Source: Gigaspora rosea
Lineage: Eukaryota; Glomeromycota; Glomeromycetes; Diversisporales; Gigasporaceae
Assembly: GCA_003550325.1 (NCBI GenBank)
Contig: QKWP01002026.1
Span: 21,984-85,983 of the forward strand
Reading direction: 5' to 3'
Length of the DNA stretch: 64,000 nucleotides
The notes beneath the pieces were generated by a model. It was not told the origin of the DNA, did not search any database, and was given only the letters and a program-made list of their open reading frames with translations. The position numbers and the translations under genes are program-made. Positions 24,184 to 35,882 of this stretch are shown here, piece by piece. How positions within the stretch are numbered: position 1 is the first letter of the stretch; the number at the start of each line of letters is the position of its first letter.

Positions 24184-24499
24184 CAGTGATGGTAAATCAC
24201 GTGCATCAATTTTTATTGGTCAAATAGCATACTGTAGTTAAATAAATAGATATTTTATGTATATTGTAAATCTTATTAATGCCAATATCAACTTACTTAG
24301 TATAATTTTGGCCTTTATATATATGCGAACGTTTATAAATTGTATTTTATAAAAAAAAAATTAAGTTACCAATTTTGAATGGCCATTAGATTATCGATTA
24401 ACCGAAGAATATGGATTTTTTATGTCATTTTGGCCGTGAAATGATCGAAGTTTGGTCATTTGAGTCATTTTGGTCATTTTAAGTCACTCACCATTCCTG
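24184..24499. mobile_element. Degenerate MITE with CAGNGATGGT-type ends
   Basis: The left CAGTGATGGTAAATCAC and the reverse complement of the right end, CAGGAATGGTGAGTGAC, match at about 12 of 17 positions. They resemble the CAGGGATGG element at 20217. TCATTTTGGTCATTT words lie inside the right end only. No matching octamer flanks it, so the call is weak. Confidence 0.4.
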
Positions 24500-25315
24500 C
24501 TATTACATATATGTACTTTTCAAGTTTTATATTATAAATTGTAAGATATTATATATTAAATTTTGTAACTTATGATTGTAATAATCTAAGCAGGGCACAA
24601 AGAAAATTGCATATAAAAGAATTCCTTCCCATGTGTATTATGTCAATTATGAATTAAGAAATGACATATTAGCGTAATAACGCGCAGATGCGCGTTATTT
24701 TTGTGCATGCGCGATAATTTGAATTATTATACTAATTTTGGAGGAAGAGATTAAAGCCATTAAAAACTTTCCTGCGAATTTACTGTATTCTGGGGACACA
24801 TTACTTCGGGGCGCGCATGGGCGTTATTTTGAGTCAAATATGCAATTTTCAAAAAATTGGAATTTTAGAGATAATGCTCATTACAGATAGAACTTTAATT
24901 CTATCATATTATGGTAGAAACCTTCATTAGATATTACCTTTCCAACAGTTTTCTAAAAAATTTCATATACAAAACTTACGGTGTAATATGCAACTTTTAT
25001 TGTGGTATTCTAAACAGAATTTTATAACACATCCTATAATGATAAGATCAGGTGCAGGGACGTGGAAAAATTTGGATATCAAATTGCAAAAATTTATTTG
25101 GATAAAAAATTTGGAATTATTTGGTTATTTTCAAGCAAAAAAAGCATAGTTGACCAATCAAATAATGAAATTACCATGTAACAATAAAACTGAACTTGCG
25201 GTTCGATTGGCCAATCATGAGTCAAAACTTTATTGGTCAGATCACATGAGACTAAAATTCTTCATTTATTGGCCAGATCACATGAATTCTGAAATTTGCA
25301 ATTTTGTTTTACGTA

Positions 25316-25769
25316 CAGTACGGGACAGCAAAAGATATCCACGTTTATTAGTTGGTTTAAAAATGTTATAACTTAACAAAAATTTATTAAATCAAAAAAC
25401 CCTCTTTTAAGTTAATAGATTGGAACCCAAATTATATTTCCAAAAGAGGATTTATTTTTATTTTTAATTTTTAATAGTGTTATAACAGTTTAAACTTTGT
25501 CTATTTTATATAAACCAAAAATTTGGCGCTGATCTACGTGCATAAACCAATAAAAACCAATTATTTTTGTGTTATATTAATAATCTAACTGGTAAAAAAA
25601 GTGGATACTTTATAGTGTTCTCATTAAATTTGGCGCCTGTTTTATATATAAAATTGGATGCTTTATAGTGCCTTCATTAAATTTGGCGCATATTTTTATA
25701 TAAAAGTGGATGCTTTATAGTGTCTTAATCAAATTTGGCGCAATGGATATCTTATGCTTTCCCGTACTG
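25316..25769. mobile_element. 454-bp mariner-type MITE, copy 1
   Basis: Ends CAGTACGGGACAGCAAAAGA and its near-exact complement TCTTATGCTTTCCCGTACTG, each bordered by TA (25314-25315 and 25770-25771). This fits Tc1/mariner TA target specificity. The right half has three tandem ~55-bp units with GTGGATNCTTTATAGTG and AAATTTGGCGC. A related copy with fewer units is at 54951-55329. Non-coding. Confidence 0.92.
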
Positions 25770-25852
25770 TATAATGTTAACATGGTTTAACATAAGTCCC
25801 AGATTACATAAATTACATAAATTTTAAAATTGACCAAAATCTGGACAGTCCC

Positions 25853-26038
25853 TGATCGGGTGTAACGTGAGATCAAAACAAAGCTAAGATAGAAAATTAG
25901 CGAAGGCCTCTCTACCCCAAAATTTCGCAAGGAATTTTTTTGTTAAAACACGAAAGGAGGTTTCATAAGCAAAAATATGAGTTAAAAACGGTTTTTAAAA
26001 ATGCCACTATTTTCTTCGATTTCACATTATACCTGATC
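25853..26038 (-). mobile_element. TCAGGTGTAACGT MITE, copy 2
   Basis: The left TGATCGGGTGTAACGTGA is mirrored by TTCACATTATACCTGATC. The reverse complement shares the AACAAAAAAATTCCTTGCGA region and flanking words with 18573-18793. Confidence 0.65.
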
Positions 26039-26631
26039 TTACGTTATAAAGTGAATATTTGTAAGAGTTGTATATCACACTAAAAAGAATACTTGTGAAA
26101 AGGTGCGTTATTACGCGCCTACACGGTATTTAAAGTTGATATGAAAGAAAATAAAATTGAATTTAAAAAAAAAAAAAACAAATAAACAAAAAAAATTATT
26201 AAGTGCTTATCTAAATACTAAATATAAACTAAATTTGCAAATACATTCAAATATTCATTTATATTTTACACATAACATCACGTAAAACGCTTATTTCCTT
26301 GAACATATTGAATTATAAGTACATGATTAAAGATGCAATTCACTTTTTTTGACATTCCGTATTTGGTTTTTATGTGCCGCACAATTACTTCATAAAATGT
26401 TCAATATGTTGCGCTCTAAATTGATTCTATCTTCTCACTCGTACCGATACGAAGAATTTTGAAAATATTAACCACTCACTATTATTAGTATATTTAAACG
26501 CTCATTATAGTGATATCTATCAATCAAACTTTGCTTTTTGTTGATGAAATTCTTTAATCTTTGATCAAATGTCTCACGAATCATGAGTTATATACCAACC
26601 ACCCTAATTCCAATACTAAATACTAATCCTA

Positions 26632-26996
26632 AAGAGCTTGTTAGAATGGCTTTATATAATACAAATAATAAAGAGCAATTAGAATGATTATTTAACGCTA
26701 ACCATGAGGTGTTGTTAGAATGAATAGTAAAGAATTGTAATGAGCTGTTAGAATGATTACATAACACTAACTATAAAAACTATAAAAGAGCTTTTAGAAT
26801 GATTAAGTAACGCTAACTATAAAAGACCTGTTAGAATGATTATTTAACACTAACTATAAAAGAGTTGTTAGAATGATTATTTAACACTAACTATAACAGA
26901 GCTATTAGAATGATTAATTTAACACTTAACTATAAAAGATCTATTTGAATGATGATTTAACACTAACTATAAAAGAACAATTAGAATGATTATTTC
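26632..26996. repeat. Minisatellite, unit ~47 bp
   Basis: About nine units of TTAGAATGATTATTTAACAC then TAACTATAAAAGAGC, with length variation in the first three. The last four are the most regular. Non-coding; no flanking element identified. Confidence 0.85.
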
Positions 26997-29640
26997 GCTT
27001 TATTTGATTGTTTTTGATTTTCACGTTACAATTGATTGGCTAAAACTCACATGACTGTTCTCCATCCGAAAATTGCCTTGAAATTTAATATGAAAATGGA
27101 TATCAGATCCAAGTTCTACTACAATAAGGTTATATATTGTAAATATAAAAGTTTAAATTAAAGCTATCATTTAATGACGGATCTAACATCTAATAATGAA
27201 TTAAAAAAAAAAGTCGATTCAAATATAATAACCAAAAAAGATTGATTCAAGTATGATTAAATGAAACATGCGACACTAAAAGAACCACTTAAATTTATTA
27301 TCATTAATGTCATTAATAAAGGTCGTTTGAAGTTGAAACTTCGTTTAACGTTATATATATATTTTTTTTGCATCTACAGGGGGGGGGGGGGGGGGTAAAA
27401 ANNGGGGGGGGGGGGGGGGTTAAATAAGCATAAAAAATAAACATATAATGTTCCGGAAAATCCCTAATATACCGAAAATCCAGATCATCATGCCGACATT
27501 AAATCGACCAATTTGTCACTTCTATTTATTTAATTTAAGGGAGGAACCCAGGAAATGAAGAGAGGATAACGTTAAATGAAGATTCAACTGCAAAACAGCC
27601 TAAATACAATTAACGTATTATTATAAATAATCTAGTCTCATAAGAATTGTCGGACTCATTTTTCAATCAATGAAAATTGAAAAATGACAACCGTAAATTA
27701 CTGATTCTATGAATATCCGGGACAATTCATATTATATCTCAAAGAATAATAATGATAACTTTATGTATTGGAAAATACCCAGTTAATGTAGACAGTAAAA
27801 CACGTTGAAAACAGGCAAAGTTGAATGAAAAAATGTACACCGGACCGGGTACATCTCAATTCTTTTTAAATACCCGGATACATCAGTCAGCATTCTTACG
27901 GTAAGTCAATTGATTATAAACATATATGCTTAATTTGTTGAATCGATATTATTTGTAAATTATGAATATAAGTAATGCATTTGATCTTTCCAAATTCATA
28001 TTCAATGACATTACAATCTTTATTATTTATTTGTTATCATTTTTGGATCGCATTCTCGGTAATATTTTGCCGTTTTAACCGTTCTTTGAAGCTAATCTTC
28101 TAATATCAATTCTTGCAACCTTTTATTCAAGCATATAAATTCTTTTTAGAAGGCTCCAGTACAATAAAATATTAATTAGTCTACTTTTTGTAAATTAGCT
28201 TTTATAATGGTCTTATCATTATTAAAAAAAAAATTAATATTATATTTTAGTGAATTTTAAAGTTATCTTGATGATTTATTATTCAAAAAAAAAGCTTAAC
28301 TGTTAAGATTTAAGCTTCTTTTTAAATATTAAACTATTAAGATAGGTTTAAAATTCATTGATATACTGTATTGGGTTATGAAAGGTAAGATATTAATTTT
28401 TTTTAAAAATATTAATCTGCCTGATTTCTATTCAAATTAAATTTTTGCAAGGAATAGCGCTAGACCAAAATCATTGTTATTGCAGGGGCGGGAGCCGGAC
28501 ATCGCCTGAATTTAGAATAGCATGGAAAGGTCTTCATCCCGCTTTCCTCCGCTTCAGCCTAATAAAGATTCTTTGAACTTAATATTTAAATTTAATAAAA
28601 TAAATAAATAAATAAATAAAAAATCAAAAATGAAATTCCAGTTCCTATTGACTTCCCCAAATCTTGTTTTCTAGACATATATGTATATAATGTAAATTCT
28701 CAAAATAGTATAATCTTGAAAATTGCGTCCCTAAAATAGTAATACCATAAGTTTATATAATTTCCCAGTCAATGATATCAGAGTTACAAACAACGATTTC
28801 CAGGTTTTTAAAAACTTTGAAAATCTGGAAAAATAATGTGAATTTCCCATGATATGATGATTTACGACCATTCATACCATTTTGAGAATAGCTAAAATAA
28901 CTCTAGATCGATTAATTCCTAAACCTAAATTTATAAAAAAAAAAAAAAAAAAAAAGGCTGAACAAAGATTTCAATATACCCATGTGGGAAATTGAAGAAC
29001 CTAAAATTCAGATTTGTAAATATTAAAAATCCAATTAGAACGGACCTTGAAATTTTGAAATCTGGATATAAGTGATCTTCAATGATTTACACCTTTTTGA
29101 AAGCAGCTATAAATCTAAATCTGGTCAACAGGGGAGTGGATTATCGGGTGTTACTGTCGGAAATTCTTGAAAAAACGCCCATGGGCGTATTCGAAATAAC
29201 ACGCAATTAAGAATAGATACCTATTATTTCGACAAAATGAAAAAAAAATTACCAATAAACATGTTTAAAAAAAAAAAGCATAATTTGTTACATACAATAA
29301 TACACATGCTGTAATTGATTAATTTTAAAATTTTGATAAAATTGATCTGCTAGTCTACCGATTAATCCTCTATTAATCATAGTGAATCGAATCGAATATC
29401 AGATTCTTAGAATTTTTTGATATGTAGGCATATCCGATCTGATCTTTGCAATTATGAGAGTACAAAGTCAAATGAGAGGACTCACTTCAATTGAAATAAA
29501 TGATTTTTTTTTTTACTTGAAATATTTTTTCTTTTAATAAGCTATATATTTACTATATATATATATATATAATTTTATCAAACTCTGCAGCACTTATTTA
29601 TAAGATCATTTATATTACGTATCTAACGCACGTACGTACA
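26997..29640. other. AT-rich intergenic DNA with a G-run flanking two undetermined bases
   Basis: A poly-G run from about 27379 continues past TAAAA and two N at 27402-27403, probably a sequencing artefact in a homopolymer. At 28440-28580 a less AT-rich block precedes AATAAAGATTC, which could be the end of a transcript or an LTR, but nothing else supports that. No gene recognised. Confidence 0.4.
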
Positions 29641-31065
29641 TAAATAAAAAACTTTGTGAAATGAGAGTCTCCGGATTCACCCATTTCTAAAGAAAGGTGG
29701 GTAAAATAAGCAAAATAAGTAATAATTACTTTACCCCTTTACGTACGTACGTACGTACGTACGTACAGTATTGTTACTAATTTATCTGTTATTAGATACG
29801 TACAGTACAATACAGTACGTACCAGTACGTACGTACGTGCCTACAGAATGATTTAATTTTGAAAATCTAATCAGATCTCGTTTTGTAAATATTACAGCAT
29901 TTTTTTACTTATTATATAATATAAATTTATTTACATTGAATTTTAAAAATAATAATAATAAGTTTCTCATACTTTCATACTATCAAATTAATATAAAAAA
30001 AAAAAAATTTTTTTTTTAAAAAATTAATTCAATTTAAACTTTATAAAGTTATGTATGAATTTAGAATCGTACACGGCTTAACGAGATCAATTTATTTGGA
30101 AAACTGTGTACGTGCAGTGAAACATGTTTTATTTTATATTAAAATCATGAGTTTTTGGTATGAAATATTAATTTTAATATATATATAGTTTATTAAGGGG
30201 CATTTAAATAACTTTTTAAAAATTTTACTTTTTTTTTTTTTATTATAAATTCAAAAGATCGACGCGTTTAAGGAGAGTAGTTTTTTTATTTAACATAAGA
30301 ATACATTTATATCGCGAAAATTCGGATTCGTGAAACATCAGATCCCTTGACACAATTCACGCCTAATTTTTGTGCAATGACAAAAATAATAATGCTATTA
30401 CGAATGAAAAAAAGATCCCATTATTGTCACGTACGTACGTACAGTACGTACAGTACAGTACAGTACGTACTGTACGTATATCTTTTTTAACGAACGAATA
30501 CTAACGTATCATATGCATGCACATATGCATTTTTGTTGACATTAAATATGATATCACATATTATCGAGCAATAACTTTGGACCAAAAAAAAATTAAAGTT
30601 TAATCACGAAACAAGGAACTGTAACGATAATGAGCATTTAATGTCAAAAACAATGTCAGCTGATTCTCGCATCTCAGTTAGTTACTGTAGTAACTTAACT
30701 ATCTGCTATTAATTATTAACATTAAACATTAACATTAGATGTTAGCTGTTAGTAAATTACCTACATACATACGGTACGTACGTACAGTACGTACGCACGC
30801 ACGTACGTACGTACGTACGTATGTAAGTAGATAAGTGTATCAGATACAATATCAGATACACGCACGGATAACATTATGAAATTTGGTTGGTAAAGGTTAA
30901 ATTTTCGGAAGCATGCAAGAACTCTTATCATAATAACAAAAAAAAAAAAAAAAACTTTGAATAATAATCACTGAATAATAGTATGATTATTACGCAAGGA
31001 AAAGGCGCGAAAAAAAATTGATACAAGTGTATCACTAGCAAGTACAGTACATACGTACGTACCAA
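29641..31065. repeat. Dispersed (ACGT)n / GTAC-rich microsatellites
   Basis: Runs of ACGTACGT with interspersed CAGTAC lie near 29625, 29738-29768, 29800-29842, 30428-30478, 30768-30822 and 31045-31062. Every unit is self-complementary. Smaller copies occur at 33032, 35388 and 36592 around the BTB gene, and within the element at 44998-48105. Between arrays the DNA is AT-rich without open frames. Confidence 0.8.
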
Positions 31066-32680
31066 TTATTTTTACTGTTAAGAAAATTAATTAATGGTAA
31101 AGTATAATGTTATTTATTTATATATTTATGTCATTTATTTATATTTATATTTATATACAAATACTTTTTTATTTATTAAAATAAGAAATTAAGACTTAAT
31201 AGGTAAAATTTTAGTCATTCTAGTCCCTGCCTATGATCGTTATGTTATACTTGATTAAAATTGTGTGAGACGATGTAAAAAAAGTGAAAAATAAATCATA
31301 CATACATTATCAATATCTTATATATTTCTATATTTACTGGGAATTCATATATCTGATATTAAAAAAAAAAAAGAAGAAAAACAAATGAGCTATCGATTTA
31401 TATCGTAATTAAAAATATTTACGTAGTAATTTTGCGTAATAGTGTTCGACAAGAAGTACAAGTCAAGATTTTGTGTACGAAAAAAAAAAAAGAGAATTTA
31501 ATATCTAAAAAAGTAAGATCTATTTATCTGGCTTGTATTGTATTACCGCACGGGATAACTATCATTTAATGTATATATATATATATATAATAGTAAAAGA
31601 ATATCAGATGTTAAAAAGAGAGTGAATGAAAGACATGGTAAGACCATAAAAGTAAAGATATTCGATAAGTATATTTGACAGTGTTATCTTAAGATATATA
31701 TTAGATATATATTAGATATATATCAAAATATTTATAATATATATGCGTACAGGATTATGTTCTTTTTTTTTTTTCTTATAAGTTATATATAGTTTCTAAA
31801 ATTCAAAAATGTGTCCTACTTTCTACTTTAGGTACTTTAGGTATTTTAGGTATTTTAGGATTGTTAATCTCGGAATAATAAGTCATGTGGATTCAATAAT
31901 TATATACTGTATATATTTTTAAATGACATAATTCTTTTACGTAAGGAGATGAACCTAATTATCTATTATCTATTACCCGTGTAACGATAGTAAAAAATGC
32001 GGCCGGCTTTAAATTCGGTCAATTGAATTAACACTATATAACAGATAACATGAATTAACATAAACCATAACAGATAAGTTATTATGTACTGATATACAAC
32101 TGAGTAGACATCGATCCATCGGGAGAAGCAAAAAGAATTTACTTACACATGCTAGCAAAGACCATTTGTAGACCCTACATACAAAAAAGCAAGGATATTT
32201 CTCCTTAGAAAATTTGCCCTGCCCTGCAGTAAAACTAATATTATATTTATACATAACGAAAATAGGTAATCCCGATAAGAATTTCACGATTTGCTCCGAT
32301 TATGCATTTAATTATAAAAACAAGGTTGTCTCAATTTTAACTGTTAATTTGTTTGTTACATTCACAAGAAAAAAACACACAACAATCATCATATCTATAC
32401 CAATATTTTAAAATTATATAACTTAAAACATTTATAAGTAACCTAAGTGAAACTATTCATTTATATGATACCTTCGTTTTTCATTTTATGGCTTATTCAT
32501 TTTAAAACTCATCCTACTTTACCGTACAGCACCGTGAAACTCATTTATGCACGTATGTTGTAGGCACAAATTAATCAAGCATTGTTAAAAAAAGTTGGTA
32601 ATTTTTTTTCATTTATAACTGGTTTTTGTATCCTTACTTTCATTCCTGACTCTTTTTCTTTTTTTTTTTTTTTTTTTTTT
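31066..32680. other. AT-rich intergenic DNA, nothing recognised
   Basis: Microsatellites (TATATA, TTTAGGTA repeats near 31830-31860) but no gene. The overlapping frames at 32009-32411 lack motifs. Confidence 0.4.
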
Positions 32681-32836
32681 NNNNNNNNNNNNNNNNNNNN
32701 NNNNNNNNNNNNNNNNNNNNNNNNNNNNNNNNNNNNNNNNNNNNNNNNNNNNNNNNNNNNNNNNNNNNNNNNNNNNNNNNNNNNNNNNNNNNNNNNNNNN
32801 NNNNNNNNNNNNNNNNNNNNNNNNNNNNNNNNNNNN
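32681..32836. other. Assembly gap between a poly-T and a poly-A tract
   Basis: 156 N, preceded by 20+ T and followed by 40+ A. Homopolymers of complementary type on both sides suggest a collapsed hairpin-forming or homopolymer region. Any frame across it is meaningless. Confidence 0.95.
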
Positions 32837-32880
<44 letters not shown>

Positions 32881-33254
32881 ATATAAACACAAACATCGAC
32901 ACAATTATATATATATATATTACAGTAATATCTTAACATCTTTTATCTCAACCTTTTGCTTTCTTTTTTTTTGTTCCTCATAACTCAATAACTCAATAAC
33001 TCATAATAATTGATCTTTTTCTTTTTTTTTAACGTACTGTACGTCAACGTTAAATCATTTTCCATTTTTCTAACGGCATCAAATTTATTGGATCTATCTA
33101 TTTTTGCATTTGCCATATTTCTTTAGTCGATCATTTAAAAACTAAACCAAATTTGTTATAAAAATCAGAATAGCCACATCCAACAAACTTGCTTTCCGAA
33201 AAGAAACCTCTTACTCTCTTTTAAAATTTTTCTTGGTCCATAAAAAAAAAAAAA
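32837..33254 (+). promoter_or_regulatory. Presumed upstream region of the BTB gene
   Basis: About 420 bp between the gap and the start codon, with tandem ACTCAATA words (32978-33003), a GTACTGTACGTCAACGTT palindromic patch (33033-33050) and a pyrimidine-rich stretch just before an A13 run that abuts the ATG. No specific factor site is claimed. Confidence 0.4.
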
Positions 33255-34519
33255 ATGAGTGACAGAGATTCTGAAGTTGAATTTGAAAATGAAACAATGT
33301 CAAGTCTTAGTGATGACCAAATACCTAATGATAAGATTATATTAAATGTCGGTGGTATTAAGGTAATAAAAAAAAACGAAACATTATTTCGTTATGTTTG
33401 TTATGACAAATATATATATATATATATATATTTAATAACTAATAAATTTTTAAATTTTTGATAATAAATCTTTTGATTTATTGATTTTTATAATAATAAT
33501 AGTATGAAACTTATCGAACAACACTGACAGCTTATCCAGATACTCTTCTTGGTACAATGTTTCATCCACGTAACAAAGAAATGCTTCACCCTACAAATGG
33601 AAATGAATATTTCATTGATCGAAATGGTTATGCATTTTATTATATTATGGAATATTATCGTACCGGATCAATTGTTTGGAGTCCAGCTTTAGAAACTTCA
33701 TCTGATTATTCATCATCACAACCTCTTTCTTCTATAATTCCTTGTTTACCTTCTATATCATCATCACATACTGAAGTTAATAATGCTACAGTTCCAACTG
33801 GTGCTGCTGCTGCTGTAATAGCTTCTACTTCATCTTTTATTAATAATAATAATAATAATAATAATAAAAATCATCATCATCAAAGTAATAATTATCTTAA
33901 TCCATTAAATTCACGTTTTTCTCCTCCTCAAACTTCATCACCTTCACCACAAATTTTAACTTCTTCTTCATCAACAAATTTAACACAATCACAAATTTCA
34001 AATAATTTAAGAAAACCTCAATCTTCTACAAATCTTTCAAATCTTTCAAATCTTTCTAATTCAAATCCTCATTTATTTCCACATATTTCACTTCCTGAAC
34101 TTGAACAAGAATTTAATTATTTTCAAATTCCTTTTACTTCTCAAGTTTCTGTCGCTCAAAAAGCTGCTGGTGAACTTTTAGATTCTTTTGCTTATGCAAT
34201 TGAAGAAGTTCTTTGTGCTAGTATTGCAAAATTAATAGATAGAATTTCTATAACATTTTATCGTGATGGTTCACAAATGGAATATTTACAATTTTCTCAA
34301 GAAGGTCATAAATTAAGAGAATTTTCTTTAAATGGTTATTGTATTATTAATCATTTTTATGAAGATATTAAAAAATATCTTGAAGAAATTTTTCCAAATA
34401 TGAAAATTAAATTGGAATTTGGGGCTAATTATAAATGCTTAACTATGAGTATGAGTCATTTATTTACTAGAAATACTATTAAGGAACATTCAAAAATTGG
34501 TAAATTAAACAAAAATTAG
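33255..34519 (+). CDS. T1/BTB (K-channel tetramerisation-type) domain protein with low-complexity insert
   Basis: Two exons, 33255-33362 and 33503-34519, joined by a GT-AG intron (33363-33502) that contains an (AT)n run; 374 aa. An acidic N-terminus leads into a T1/BTB domain: IILNVGGIK (28-36), YETYRTTLTAYPDTLLG, NEYFIDRNGYAFYYIMEYYRTG up to about residue 95. A Ser/Asn/Gln/Pro-rich segment of about 137 residues with an Asn run (150-157) and HHHQ then precedes LPELEQEFNYFQIPF (233-247), which is the last T1 helix in relatives. The C-terminal 125 residues look folded. KCTD-type proteins usually oligomerise through T1 and often act as ubiquitin-ligase adaptors; with no membrane segments this is not a channel. 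Codon use is AT-rich but coherent, and the gene looks intact. Its ligand and partners are unknown. Confidence 0.93.
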
Positions 34520-34640
34520 AGTAAATTTTTTTTTAATTTTTACTTTAGTAAAAAAAAGTAGTGCATTTATTAATAAAATTAATGCATTCATTAATAAAAT
34601 TAGTGCATTCATTAGTGCATTTTAGTAAATTTAGTAAATT
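34520..34640 (+). repeat. ATTAATAAAATTAGTGCATTC repeats in the presumed 3'UTR
   Basis: Units of GTGCATT(C/T)ATTAATAAAAT repeat about three times between 34560 and 34622, followed by AGTAAATTT repeats. They lie directly after the BTB stop codon, so they are probably transcribed. Confidence 0.6.
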
Positions 34641-35837
34641 TAATTAGTACGATTAGTTTCGTGTTCGTGTTAGTTTTCTCTTTTTTTTTTTCCTTTGGAA
34701 AAAAAAAATTTCTTCCTTGTAATACTACTTTAATAATAATAATAAAAAAAAACAAATAAAAAGTTTTATTGAACATTTTCATTGATGAATCGACAATTCA
34801 TGAATGTAGGTTTCACGTAAATTTTGTTGAAATTTTAAAATCCGAAAAACACCGATATCGTAAACGTTCCCTTAATCTGAGATTGCTAAATAAAAATCAA
34901 TAGAGTAAATAAAATGCATAAATCAAAGAATCTGTTTGAGATTAATGAATTAATGCTACACCCCTTGCGAAACCCCAGTGTCACGGATTGATTAGACCGG
35001 GTTATGCGATTCGTGTAATGGAACCATTAAGGGGGAAAAAAAAATAATTAAATTTTAAGATATTAGGATGTCAAAATGTCAACCAATATTTGACGCTTAC
35101 TTGTCTAAAGTGTAAATAAACACCATTATGTTACAAGAAAAAAAAAAAGTTTGATGTTTAGATAGGATCAATTTTTTTTTTGTACGTGTATAACAATAAT
35201 ATTTTTGTAATGATATTTATTTTACGTGCACGCATACGTGTCTAGAACTAATTGTGACAGTAACAATTTTTAAAGTAGAAATAAAGTCGCATACCATTAT
35301 TTATGCCACATTTCACAATTTGTTTCGCAATCCGAAACAAAAAATTGAAATCAAAAAAATGCATGCTGATATGATAGTTATACGTACTGTAGCATAATTA
35401 TACTAATATCTGATATGTACGTACATATGAAATTATTAAGTAAAATTCTATATTTTATAATATATATATGATAAATAATAAATAATATATTTACCAAGTT
35501 TATAATAAAGTTAGCTTTGGTGGTCGCATAAACTTTTAAACATTTTATAAATTCTAAAAAATGTTTAACAACTGAAAAGGTATTCCAGATTTCAGACTAA
35601 TTCTTTGGTTGATTTACCACATAATATCAAAGGAAAATGGGACTTCAGTCATATAAATTTCATATGATTGAAGTCCTATTTTCTCTTGGTATCACTCATA
35701 TAATACTTCTTTTATTGGTCGTTCAGTTGTATTCTTACTGTGGTTATTTTTAGTAGAGGTCTATTTTGGTCCGGGTCTGGCAGTTTTAAGACTTTGTTAG
35801 TCCAGACCGGTCCAGACTGGTCCAGTCTTAATAGCAG

Positions 35838-35882
<45 letters not shown>

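Larger units (their letters stand above)
24671..26127. mobile_element. Possible ~1.45-kb composite flanked by GCGTAATAACGC words
   Basis: The left edge AGCGTAATAACGCGC and right edge GTGCGTTATTACGCGCC are inverted and related to the ends of the 14448-14918 element. Internal GCGCGTTATTTT words lie near the left edge only. Two smaller MITEs (25316-25769 and 25853-26038) sit inside. Whether the outer words are the two ends of one element or two separate remnants is not decided. The frame at 25150-25371 has no recognisable motif. Confidence 0.4.

Noticed and set aside
26632-26996. CRISPR-like array
   Set aside because: Units are directly adjacent tandem repeats without unique spacers, in a eukaryotic context; it is a minisatellite.
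28440-28590. Less AT-rich block ending AATAAAG as an LTR or small RNA gene
   Set aside because: No inverted ends, second copy or conserved secondary structure seen in the window.
32575-32983. Frames of 97-133 codons
   Set aside because: They read through the N gap and homopolymers.
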